A stretch of DNA of 64,000 nt, taken from an uncultured Pelagibacteraceae bacterium. GTDB lineage: Bacteria > Pseudomonadota > Alphaproteobacteria > Pelagibacterales > Pelagibacteraceae. The position numbers and the translations under genes are program-made. This document shows positions 48,991 to 56,744 of this stretch, piece by piece. The stretch lies in contig CACLZS010000003.1 in assembly GCA_902611465.1 (NCBI GenBank), positions 28,835 through 92,834 on the forward strand, written 5' to 3'. How positions within the stretch are numbered: position 1 is the first letter of the stretch; each line of letters begins with the position of its first letter. The notes beneath the pieces were generated by a model that saw only the letters and a program-made list of their open reading frames with translations, searched no databases and was not told where the DNA came from.

Positions 48991-49293
48991 ATGAAAATTA
49001 GATTCGCCATCACATTAATTTCAATTCTTTTGGTGACTGTAGGTTGTCAAACTATTCAGAATAAAACCAACGAGGTTGTAGAAAAGGAAAATAAAAAATA
49101 CGGTTTATTTGTAGGTGGAGATGTTAATAAAATGAAGTTAGAATTAGGGGCTCCTGACGAAGATATTGTCACTGATATTGGCAATGAAGTTTTAATCTAT
49201 AAAACAAAAAAATATGGTGTACCCTGTGAACGAAGATTTGAAGTCAACGCAAGTGGAACTATTATCGCTTTCAGTTCTAGTGGATGTTTTTAA
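48991..49293 (+). CDS. Small lipoprotein, unknown function
   Basis: This 100-aa protein has a lipoprotein signal with lipobox VTVGC at Cys19. After it comes a short linker and a small domain (GLFVGGDVNKMKLELGAPDEDIVTDIGNEVLIYKTKKYGVPCERRFEVNASGTIIAFSSSGCF) that resembles the SmpA/OmlA (BamE) repeat pattern ('..ELG.PD....') in length and shape. Two Cys (CERRF and the C-terminal CF) could pair. I do not recognise it further. A TATAAA box ends 7 bp before the ATG. A strong hairpin follows its stop. Confidence 0.75.
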   Translation: MKIRFAITLISILLVTVGCQTIQNKTNEVVEKENKKYGLFVGGDVNKMKLELGAPDEDIVTDIGNEVLIYKTKKYGVPCERRFEVNASGTIIAFSSSGCF

Positions 49294-49294
49294 A

Positions 49295-49316
49295 CTTGTG
49301 GGGCGAACCCCACAAG
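49295..49316. terminator. Strong hairpin between convergent lipoprotein and hsp20 genes
   Basis: CTTGTGGGG-CGAA-CCCCACAAG is a perfect 9-bp stem with a 4-nt loop. It begins 2 bp after the lipoprotein stop and 15 bp before the hsp20 stop. The minus strand is followed by TTTAAAAA, the plus strand has no clear T run. It probably acts as a terminator or 3' stabiliser for both messages. Confidence 0.7.
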
Positions 49317-49331
49317 CAAGGTTTAAATTAT

Positions 49332-49778
49332 TTATTTAATATCAATAAGTCTTTTTTTCTTATGATCTGGTAAAATTCTTTCGCATGCAATCGTCAAAAG
49401 ACCGTCCTTAAGCTCAGCACCATTTACTTTCACATCATCTGCAATAGTAAAAGATCTTGCAAATTGTCTTTGTGATATTCCTTTGTGAATTATTTCACCG
49501 TCTACATTTTGATCTTCAGACTTATTAAGCTGTTTAGTTCTAACAGTTAATATGTTATCTTCGAACTCAACCTCGACATCTTTCTTATTAAAACCAGCTA
49601 ACGCAACTTCAATTGAATAGTTGTCTTTGCCAGTTTTCCTTATGTTATATGGTGGATAATTTGATTGCATTGTCATGCCACCATTACCAAGCATATTTTC
49701 AAATTGGTCAAACATATCGTCGAAACCAATAGAAAAAGGTCTTAGTGAGTTAAAGATAGATATATCCTTACTTGTCAT
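49332..49778 (-). CDS. Small heat-shock protein Hsp20
   Basis: This 148-aa alpha-crystallin chaperone holds unfolded proteins. It has an N-terminal segment (LRPFSIGFDDMFDQFENML), the alpha-crystallin core (PPYNIRKTGKDNYSIEVALAGFNKKDVEVEFEDNILTVRTKQ, GISQRQFARSFTIADDVKVNGAELKDGLLTIACER) and a short IP-like end. AAAGGAG lies 7 nt before the ATG. The upstream region has an RpoH-type promoter and a 27-nt hairpin at the predicted start of the message. Confidence 0.96.
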   Translation of the reverse strand: MTSKDISIFNSLRPFSIGFDDMFDQFENMLGNGGMTMQSNYPPYNIRKTGKDNYSIEVALAGFNKKDVEVEFEDNILTVRTKQLNKSEDQNVDGEIIHKGISQRQFARSFTIADDVKVNGAELKDGLLTIACERILPDHKKKRLIDIK

Positions 49779-49809
49779 ATTTACTCCTTTTGTTTAAGCA
49801 AGTTAATTT

Positions 49810-49836
49810 ATGTAAGCCCCATGAGGCGACTTACAT
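49810..49836 (-). promoter_or_regulatory. Hairpin at the 5' end of the hsp20 message
   Basis: On the minus strand ATGTAAG...CTTACAT (7-bp arms) extends inward through TCGCC/GGGG with a TCAT loop. It starts at or next to the predicted transcription start, 31 bp before the ATG. It does not pair with the AGGAG ribosome site, so it is not a clear thermometer of the usual type. It could also be a terminator for the upstream peptidase gene. Confidence 0.55.
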
Positions 49837-49841
49837 TTTAC

Positions 49842-49868
49842 ATATGGTGATTAAATATAAAATTTCAA
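49842..49868 (-). promoter_or_regulatory. RpoH (sigma-32) heat-shock promoter of hsp20
   Basis: The minus strand has TTGAAA (49868-49863), 13 bp, then CACCATAT (49849-49842), close to the sigma-32 consensus CTTGAAA-N11-16-CCCCATnT. The predicted start is near 49835, 57 bp before the hsp20 ATG. Confidence 0.75.
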
Positions 49869-49879
49869 TACAAGATTAT

Positions 49880-51955
49880 TTAAATTTTTTCTGCAATTTT
49901 TAAAGCAAAAGCATAATCAATAGCTATTTCCTCAATTGCACCATCTCTTCCTGATTTTCCTCCATGGCCTGCATTCATTTCAGTTTTCAATAATAGCAAA
50001 TTATTGTCTGTTTTATAATCTCTTAGTTTTGCAGTAAATTTTGCTGGTTCATCAAATAGAACTCTATTGTCACTAAGACTAGTAGTAATCAAAATATTTG
50101 GATAATCCATTTTTTTAATATTATTGTAAGGAGCGTATGAGTATATATAGTCAAAATGATCCTTGTTATCTTTAGCATTTCCAAATTCATCAAATTCTCC
50201 AATGGTTAAGGGTAGAGAATGGTCAAGATTAGTAGTTAAGGAGTCTACAAACGGCACAGCCATTATTAACCCTAAAAATAGCTCAGGCGCTGCATTTACA
50301 ACTGCCCCCATCAACAACCCTCCTGCTGAACCACCCATACCTATAATTTTTCCTTTAGAAGTATATTTTTTTTCAATCAAGAATTTTCCAACAGCAATAT
50401 AATCTTCAAATGTATTTTTTTTGTTTAAAAGTTTTCCTTCCTTCCACCATTTCATTCCTCTTTCCATTCCTCCCCTTATATGTGCTGTAACCCAAATTAT
50501 ATTTCTATCAATGAGGCTTAGTCGTGTAGATGAAAAACCAGGAGACATCGAATTTCCATAAGAACCATAGCCATATAGTAAAAGGTTTGATGATCCATCC
50601 AGAACTGTATCCCTATGTCTTGTTATAGTTATTGGTACCATTCTCCCATCATGAGATGGGCATTCAATGCGTTCAACCACATAATCATTTGGATTATGTC
50701 CAGATGGAATTTCTTGTTCCTTAACAAGTTTTTTTTCTTTTGATTTTAAATTATATAAATAAGTCCTCCCAGGTGTTTTAGGTGAAGAATATGATAAATA
50801 TACATTGTCTGTATTTTTATCTTTTTGAGTTAATGATATACTTGGCACAATTACTTTTTCATCACTAAAAATTATCTCTTCTTCTTTGTTTGTCTTCGGG
50901 TCACGTAAAATTATTTTTCCAAGTGCATTAGATGTTTCAGATCTAATTACCCAATTACTTAAAAATACTAAACCTCCTATCAATACCTCATCTTTTGCAG
51001 CAACAAATGTTTCCCATTTTTGTTCAACTAAATCAGTACACCTATCAATTTTAAAATCCTCTGCATTTTCATTTGTATGTTTATAAAAATAGTTATCCCA
51101 AGAATTTACTGAGTAAATTATACCTCTTTTCCTCTTTTGGATTAATTTAGGATTTGGATTATTTTCATCGACTTTAAAGCAATATTGTTCCGAAGTGTTA
51201 TGATCGGAGCTCGTAATCATAAAATATTTTTCATCTGAACTTAAGCCAATGCCAACGGTAAATGCCTCACTTTTTTCTTCAAAGATCAATAAATCATCTT
51301 TTGTCTTTGTTCCAATTTCGTGTCTATAAATAGTTCTAGGCCTGTGATGTTCGTCTAATTTAGAATAAAATATATACTTATCATCCAAACTAAATTCGAT
51401 GCTACCACTCGTCTCTTCAATTTTTTCAGTGACTAAATTTCCAGATTTTATATTTCTTATATAAATTGTGTAATACTCAGATCCTTTCAAATCTAAAGAA
51501 TATCCAAGTAACTCATCGTTAAAGCTTACCTCTAAATCTCCTAAACCAAAATATTCTGTTTTAATTTTATCCTTCTCTTTATCGCCATTCCATATTTCCT
51601 CAACTTTTTCCTCACCAATTTTTCTTCTTAATTTAATGGAATAATTTCCTTGTGCAGTAGTTTTCGTCCAATACTCATAATTTTTATCTTTGTAAGGAAG
51701 TGACTCATCATCCAATTTAATTCTTGCTTTAATTTCATCAAAAAGTTTTTTTTGAATATGTTTAGTATCTTTCATTTGATCAGAAAAAAACTCATTTTCA
51801 TCTTCCAAATATTTTCTTACTTCAGGCAAAAGTTTAGAGCTATCCCTTAAAACCTCTAAAATATTCGGTTGATGGATCCAACTGTAATCATCCGTCCACG
51901 TCTTGTTGTGACAAGATTTTATTTCAGTTTTCTTTTCAAGCTGTGGTAATTTCAT
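49880..51955 (-). CDS. ptrB: Oligopeptidase B, S9 family
   Basis: This 691-aa serine peptidase cleaves peptides after basic residues. The N-terminal two-thirds is a seven-bladed beta-propeller; the C-terminal hydrolase domain has GYGSYGNSMSPGFSSTRLSLIDRNIIWVTAHIRGGMERGMKWW, the nucleophile GGSAGGLLMGAVVN and the catalytic His in AGHGGKSGR. DLTVPFVDS-like VPFVDSLTTNLDHSLPLTIGEFDEFGN is typical of oligopeptidase B. Starts just before the divergent J-domain gene; 18 bp between them. Confidence 0.93.
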   Translation of the reverse strand: MKLPQLEKKTEIKSCHNKTWTDDYSWIHQPNILEVLRDSSKLLPEVRKYLEDENEFFSDQMKDTKHIQKKLFDEIKARIKLDDESLPYKDKNYEYWTKTTAQGNYSIKLRRKIGEEKVEEIWNGDKEKDKIKTEYFGLGDLEVSFNDELLGYSLDLKGSEYYTIYIRNIKSGNLVTEKIEETSGSIEFSLDDKYIFYSKLDEHHRPRTIYRHEIGTKTKDDLLIFEEKSEAFTVGIGLSSDEKYFMITSSDHNTSEQYCFKVDENNPNPKLIQKRKRGIIYSVNSWDNYFYKHTNENAEDFKIDRCTDLVEQKWETFVAAKDEVLIGGLVFLSNWVIRSETSNALGKIILRDPKTNKEEEIIFSDEKVIVPSISLTQKDKNTDNVYLSYSSPKTPGRTYLYNLKSKEKKLVKEQEIPSGHNPNDYVVERIECPSHDGRMVPITITRHRDTVLDGSSNLLLYGYGSYGNSMSPGFSSTRLSLIDRNIIWVTAHIRGGMERGMKWWKEGKLLNKKNTFEDYIAVGKFLIEKKYTSKGKIIGMGGSAGGLLMGAVVNAAPELFLGLIMAVPFVDSLTTNLDHSLPLTIGEFDEFGNAKDNKDHFDYIYSYAPYNNIKKMDYPNILITTSLSDNRVLFDEPAKFTAKLRDYKTDNNLLLLKTEMNAGHGGKSGRDGAIEEIAIDYAFALKIAEKI

Positions 51956-51973
51956 TTTGAATTGAATTAATAT

Positions 51974-52483
51974 ATGAATATTTTTTTTATAACACTGATT
52001 ATTTTTGTCATTGTATATGTTCTTCTGACTTGGTTTGCTAGGACCTCAGCTAAAAAAATTTCAAAATTTATAAGAATATTAATTATTTTTTCTGCAATAG
52101 TATTGGCCGTTATAATGGCCTATGCTGGAAGATATATATTTTCATTACCTTTTGTACTCGCAATCTTACCACTGATAAAAACTAAAGCTGGAATATCTTT
52201 GTTTCAACTTCTCAGATTATGGGGTCTTTTTAGAGTGTTAAGAAATTCAGGAAGATTTAATTTTAATAATTTTAATCAATCAGTAAATAAACAAAGCTTA
52301 TCATTAGATGAGGCATACAAGATACTAAATTTAAAATCTGATATAAAATATACCAAAACCCAAGTAATGCAGTCATATAAATCTATAATGAAAAAAATTC
52401 ATCCAGATGTAAGCCCAGAGCTAACTAGGCTAGCCTCAATAGTGAATGAAGCAAAAGAAATTGTGATAAAAAATATTAGCTAA
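51974..52483 (+). CDS. Membrane protein with C-terminal J domain
   Basis: This 169-aa protein has two or three hydrophobic segments (FFITLIIFVIVYVLLTWFA, ILIIFSAIVLAVIMAYAGRYIFSLPFVLAIL) and a small C-terminal J domain (SLDEAYKILNL..YTKTQVMQSYKSIMKKIHPDVSPELTRLASIVNEAKEIV) with the HPD motif. It resembles Tim14/Pam18-type proteins and would recruit DnaK to the membrane. The client is unknown. Ends overlap the glycosyltransferase gene by 8 bases. Confidence 0.86.
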   Translation: MNIFFITLIIFVIVYVLLTWFARTSAKKISKFIRILIIFSAIVLAVIMAYAGRYIFSLPFVLAILPLIKTKAGISLFQLLRLWGLFRVLRNSGRFNFNNFNQSVNKQSLSLDEAYKILNLKSDIKYTKTQVMQSYKSIMKKIHPDVSPELTRLASIVNEAKEIVIKNIS

Positions 52484-53429
52484 TAATTGATTTAAATTTT
52501 TTAAAAATTTTCTCTGGATTAATTTTCTCTTTACCCCTTGAATTATGGGAAACATTCTCCATTCCATCTGGAATTATCGGATACATATTTGGACTGTAAC
52601 TACCATACAGTAACGGGGTGTCAGACATCAAAACTATTGTTGGAACATTTAAAGCAGCAGAGAGGTGACTAAAACTTGAATCGTTACAAATTGATATTTT
52701 ACAATTTTTAATAATTGGTAATATTTCTGAAATTGAATTATTATCTAAAGAAATACAAATCTCTTTATATGATGACAATATACTTTTAAGTATTAGCTGT
52801 TCTTCTTCATTTTTACCTGTTGCTAAATAAAAAATACATTCATAATCCTTAAGAGTTAATTCTATAAATTTTTTAAATTTATTAGCTGGTATCCTTTTCG
52901 AAGAACCAGAGCCACCAATTCCTAATAAAATATTAATTTTATTTTTCGAAATAGAGAAATTTTGCTCAGCTAGTTTAATTAAACTTTCATCAACTTTAAT
53001 TTGAGGATTACTTTCTACTTTTAAATCAATCTTTTCTAACAATTTTTGAGCAGCTTTAATTACGTGTTGTTCTTTTTTTTCAAATAGGGGATACTGAAAT
53101 ATACTTTTAATACCTGCGAATTTACAAATAAGTCTGTATCTTATGGATGAATTAAAAATAAAAACTTTATCAAATGAATTATTTTTAATCTCATTTTTTA
53201 AATTAAAAAAGCCTGATAAACCGCTATGAAAATCATTTTTGCTATCTCTTTTTAAATAAATTATTTTTTTAATAAAATTTAAATTATTTGTATATTCCCT
53301 GGCTTTCGTACTTTCTTTTATTAAAAGTGTTACAGATGTATTATATTTTTTTGAGATTGCTTCAACGAAAGGTAAGAAAATTACCATGTCCCCAATACCC
53401 ATACGGTTTTGTATAACAAGTATATTCAT
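52476..53429 (-). CDS. Glycosyltransferase family 9 (heptosyltransferase-like)
   Basis: This 317-aa GT9 protein begins MNILVIQNRMGIGDMVIFLPFVEAISKK, and near 165 has INILLGIGGSGSSKRIPANKF, followed by ISICNDSSFSHLSAALNVPTIVLMSD, the typical family C-terminal block. It probably adds a sugar to a lipid-linked surface glycan. No LPS cluster surrounds it. It is divergent from the DapA-like gene. Confidence 0.87.
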   Translation of the reverse strand: MNILVIQNRMGIGDMVIFLPFVEAISKKYNTSVTLLIKESTKAREYTNNLNFIKKIIYLKRDSKNDFHSGLSGFFNLKNEIKNNSFDKVFIFNSSIRYRLICKFAGIKSIFQYPLFEKKEQHVIKAAQKLLEKIDLKVESNPQIKVDESLIKLAEQNFSISKNKINILLGIGGSGSSKRIPANKFKKFIELTLKDYECIFYLATGKNEEEQLILKSILSSYKEICISLDNNSISEILPIIKNCKISICNDSSFSHLSAALNVPTIVLMSDTPLLYGSYSPNMYPIIPDGMENVSHNSRGKEKINPEKIFKKFKSIIS

Positions 53430-53477
53430 ATGTTTTTATAACCTTTACTAATTTGAATTTTTATATAAATTTTAGCT

Positions 53478-54362
53478 ATGGAACAAATTAAAGGTGTATA
53501 TGCTGCAGGTTTATCAGTGTTGGATGAAAATCTTGCATTAGACGTTAAAAATACCATTAAACACGCAGAAAATGTTATTGATTTAGGTTGCCATGGAGTC
53601 GTTTTCTTTGGCAGCACTGGTCAGTCTCAACTGATATCCTTAAGTGAAAAAATTCAATTAATAAATGAGCTACCTAAAAGCAAGTATAAAAATAAATTTA
53701 TAATTGGAACTGGACTAAATTCTTTAATTGATACGATCAATTTAATGAAAATTTCGAAATCAATGGGTTTTAATAATTTTTTAATTATGCCTCCTGCTTA
53801 TTATAAATATGGTGATGAAGAAGTAATTAATTTTTATTCTAAAATAATAAATGAAATCAATGATTGTAAGATTATTTTATATAATTTTGAAAAGCTTTGT
53901 GGATATAAATTTAGTATTCAATGTGTTGAAAATTTAGTTAAAAAATTTCCTAACCAAGTCGTTGGTGTGAAAGATAGTAGCTATAATTTATTTGAAACTT
54001 TAAAAATAAAAAATTTTTCAATCTTTCCAGGATCTGAGGCAAAATTATTAAAAGGATTAGAGCTTGGATGTGATGGGATAATTACAGCAACTACAAATGT
54101 TACAGGTCACCTAGCTAGAGAAATTTATGATAATTTTAACAATAATTTATCACTAGATACTAATCAAAATTTGTGTGATGTAAGAATGTCATTTGATAAA
54201 TATAACTTAATTTCAGGACTGCATACTCTAATGGCACAAAAAAATTCAGTTTATGAAAACCTTTTGCCCCCATTAAAATTATTAGATGAAGCAGAGAAAA
54301 ATAATCTTCTAGCAAATTTAAAGAAACTTAATTTTAATATGGAGATATTAAAAGCAGCATAA
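53478..54362 (+). CDS. DapA / N-acetylneuraminate lyase-family aldolase
   Basis: This 294-aa class I aldolase has the TIM-barrel signature: GVYAAGLSVLDENLALDVKNTIKHAENVIDLGCHGVVFFGSTGQSQLISLSEK, the Tyr in ILYNFEKLCGYKF, and the Schiff-base Lys in VVGVKDSSYN. The Gly-Ser-Thr-Gly replaces the usual GTTGE, and the YNIPSRTG block of true DapA is changed to YNFEKLCG, so a different 2-oxo acid substrate is likely. It is followed one base later by cfa. Confidence 0.86.
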   Translation: MEQIKGVYAAGLSVLDENLALDVKNTIKHAENVIDLGCHGVVFFGSTGQSQLISLSEKIQLINELPKSKYKNKFIIGTGLNSLIDTINLMKISKSMGFNNFLIMPPAYYKYGDEEVINFYSKIINEINDCKIILYNFEKLCGYKFSIQCVENLVKKFPNQVVGVKDSSYNLFETLKIKNFSIFPGSEAKLLKGLELGCDGIITATTNVTGHLAREIYDNFNNNLSLDTNQNLCDVRMSFDKYNLISGLHTLMAQKNSVYENLLPPLKLLDEAEKNNLLANLKKLNFNMEILKAA

Positions 54363-54363
54363 A

Positions 54364-55551
54364 ATGAAGTTAGTAAGTTTTTTAAATAATTTATTTAAAT
54401 ACGATGGTTTCGAACTTATTGATTCAAATTCAAAAAAATATGTAATTGGAAAACCTATAAAGGAAAAACCAATAGTACTTAAATTACTTGATCAAAAATT
54501 AATGCAAAAATTACTTTTATATCCTGACTTATATTTTGGTGAAGCTTATATGGATGGATCTCTAGTTATTCAGAATGGAACGATTACAGAATTTTTAGAT
54601 TTAGCATTTAAAAATATTGGTAGAGGAAACATAAATTTTTATGGAGCGGTAATAAAAAAATTGAGAGGTACTTATAGATATCTTACAAGCTTTAACAAAA
54701 TAGCAAAATCTAAAGAAAACGTAGCTCATCATTATGATATATCTGAAAAACTTTATGATTTATTTTTAGATGAAAATAGACAATATTCGTGTGCGTATTT
54801 TAAAAATGATAATGATACTTTAGAGCAAGCTCAAAATAATAAGATTCATCACATAATCAAAAAATTAAATATCCAGCCAGATCAGAAGGTTTTAGATATT
54901 GGTTCGGGATGGGGAACTTTAGCTTTAGCAATGGCAAAGGAAACGAAAGCTAGCGTTACAGGCATAACATTGTCAGAAAATCAATTTGAATATAGCAAGA
55001 ATAAAGCAAAAGAAATGAACCTATCTAATCAGGTTGAGTTCAAACTTATTGATTATCGACAACTAAATGAAAAATTTGACAGAGTAGTAAGTGTTGGAAT
55101 GTTTGAGCATGTAGGAAGAAAATTTTATAAAACATATTTTAATAAAGTCTTTAAACTCTTGAACGAAAAAGGAATAGCATTGATTCACACGATTGGTTCA
55201 TCGATGCCGCCACGAGATCCACAACCATGGATACAAAAGTACATTTTTCCAGGGGGTTATACTCCTAGTTTAAGTGAGGTTGTAAACCCAATTGAAAACT
55301 CAGGTTTAATTGTGTCAGATATTGAAGTTCTTAGAATGCACTATGCACATACCCTTAGGAACTGGAAAGAAAGATTTTTATCAAAAAAAGACATAGTTTT
55401 AGACATGTTTGATGAAAAATTTTTTAGAATGTGGGAATTTTACTTAGCTAGTTGTGAAATGGCATTCAAATGGGGGGATCAGGTTGTATTTCAGCTTCAA
55501 TTATCAAAAGATAATACCTCAGTTCCTAATACTCGGGACTATATTTATTAA
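54364..55551 (+). CDS. cfa: Cyclopropane-fatty-acyl-phospholipid synthase family methyltransferase
   Basis: Cfa uses SAM to add a methylene across acyl double bonds of membrane phospholipids. The 395-aa protein has an N-terminal lipid-binding domain and the methyltransferase core: HHYDISEKLYDLFLDENRQYSCAYF with the active Cys, VLDIGSGWGTLALAMAKE, VGMFEHVGRKFY and LIHTIGSSMPPRDPQPWIQKYIFPGGYTPSLSEV. All key residues appear intact. It lies one base after the DapA-like gene and 30 bp before the lysine-rich protein. Confidence 0.92.
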   Translation: MKLVSFLNNLFKYDGFELIDSNSKKYVIGKPIKEKPIVLKLLDQKLMQKLLLYPDLYFGEAYMDGSLVIQNGTITEFLDLAFKNIGRGNINFYGAVIKKLRGTYRYLTSFNKIAKSKENVAHHYDISEKLYDLFLDENRQYSCAYFKNDNDTLEQAQNNKIHHIIKKLNIQPDQKVLDIGSGWGTLALAMAKETKASVTGITLSENQFEYSKNKAKEMNLSNQVEFKLIDYRQLNEKFDRVVSVGMFEHVGRKFYKTYFNKVFKLLNEKGIALIHTIGSSMPPRDPQPWIQKYIFPGGYTPSLSEVVNPIENSGLIVSDIEVLRMHYAHTLRNWKERFLSKKDIVLDMFDEKFFRMWEFYLASCEMAFKWGDQVVFQLQLSKDNTSVPNTRDYIY

Positions 55552-55581
55552 AATATTACTGATAAATAATTAACAGTAATA

Positions 55582-56736
55582 ATGAAAAAAAATAAAAAAA
55601 AAAAAGTTAAGAAGAAAAGAAAAGTTACAAAAGTTCTATCAAAAATTAAAAAAAAAGTAAAAAAGAAAAAAATCCTCAAGGCTAAAAGAAAAAAAAATAT
55701 TCAGAAAAAATCAATCCTAAAAAAAAAAATAAAAAATAATTTAATTACAAAATCAGTAAGAGTAGAAGAAAATTTAAAATCAAAATTAAACGTCAAGGTC
55801 AAATTTGATATTTTTGCAATTGATAGACGTCTATCTAAAATTTTTAATTCAATAGACGAAAAAATCAATGAATTTAAATCTCAAAGAAAAGATGAAAAAA
55901 GGAGATTAAAATTATTAGAAATTGAAAAAAAAGATAAAGAAAAAGAAAAAATTAAGAAACAAAAAATCCTAAATGAAGAAAAACAATTAAAACTAAAGGA
56001 GCAACAACTAAAGGATGAAGAAAGAATAGAAAAATTAAGAGCAAAAGACTTAAAATTATTTTTAAGAAAAGAACAAGCCCTCCTAAGAAAAGAGCAATCT
56101 GAGAGACAAAAGAAATTTTTACAAGAATTGAGGATACAAAAACAAATTGAGAGATTTAGAATTAGAGAAGTAAAAGAATTAGAAAAACTTGAGAAAATTT
56201 CCTTAAAAGAAAAAAGGGAAGACTATGGAGAATTACAACAAAGAATAGAGAATTTAAAAAATAAGTACAGACTTATAAGAGACCAAAAAATTAGAGAGAG
56301 AGTTGAGGCTCTTGGTGTAAAGACAGATGAGACTGATGATAGATCGGCTCTCCTTCAAAAAGAGAAGGAATATAATTTAGAAAGACAGAAAATTGAATTT
56401 GCCTTAGAAAGTTTTTATAGAAGTGCCAACAGTTTAGTTTTTCAATTAAATAAAAGATATATAACGAGACACATGTCTATTTTCAGATGTATAGACAAAA
56501 GGTTTGAGACAGGAGAAATATTTATTAAATGGGACGAGTCTTCAGATGATGAGTGGTTAATTTTAATATATATAAAGGATAATTCACCTGATAAAGGAAT
56601 AATAATAGAAGATAAGACAAATGAGGAAAAAAATATGTCTCATGAATTCAAAGCAAATGAAATATTTAAAGCTTCGGACTTGATGGTAGACTCTCTTACT
56701 CAGCTTATTTCAAAGAAAAGGCAAAAACAGCAGTAA
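55582..56736 (+). CDS. Lysine-rich coiled-coil protein, unknown function
   Basis: I do not recognise this 384-aa protein. Residues 1-60 are almost pure Lys with a few hydrophobic residues (KKNKKKKVKKKRKVTKVL); residues about 90-240 form a long charged coiled coil rich in Lys, Glu and Arg; the last ~120 residues look globular (FALESFYRSANSLVFQLNKRYITRHMSIFRCIDKRFETGEIFIKWDES). The basic tail suggests binding of nucleic acid or anionic membrane. There is no signal peptide. A very high A content may be partly compositional. Confidence 0.8.
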   Translation: MKKNKKKKVKKKRKVTKVLSKIKKKVKKKKILKAKRKKNIQKKSILKKKIKNNLITKSVRVEENLKSKLNVKVKFDIFAIDRRLSKIFNSIDEKINEFKSQRKDEKRRLKLLEIEKKDKEKEKIKKQKILNEEKQLKLKEQQLKDEERIEKLRAKDLKLFLRKEQALLRKEQSERQKKFLQELRIQKQIERFRIREVKELEKLEKISLKEKREDYGELQQRIENLKNKYRLIRDQKIRERVEALGVKTDETDDRSALLQKEKEYNLERQKIEFALESFYRSANSLVFQLNKRYITRHMSIFRCIDKRFETGEIFIKWDESSDDEWLILIYIKDNSPDKGIIIEDKTNEEKNMSHEFKANEIFKASDLMVDSLTQLISKKRQKQQ

Positions 56737-56744
56737 GCTATTTT

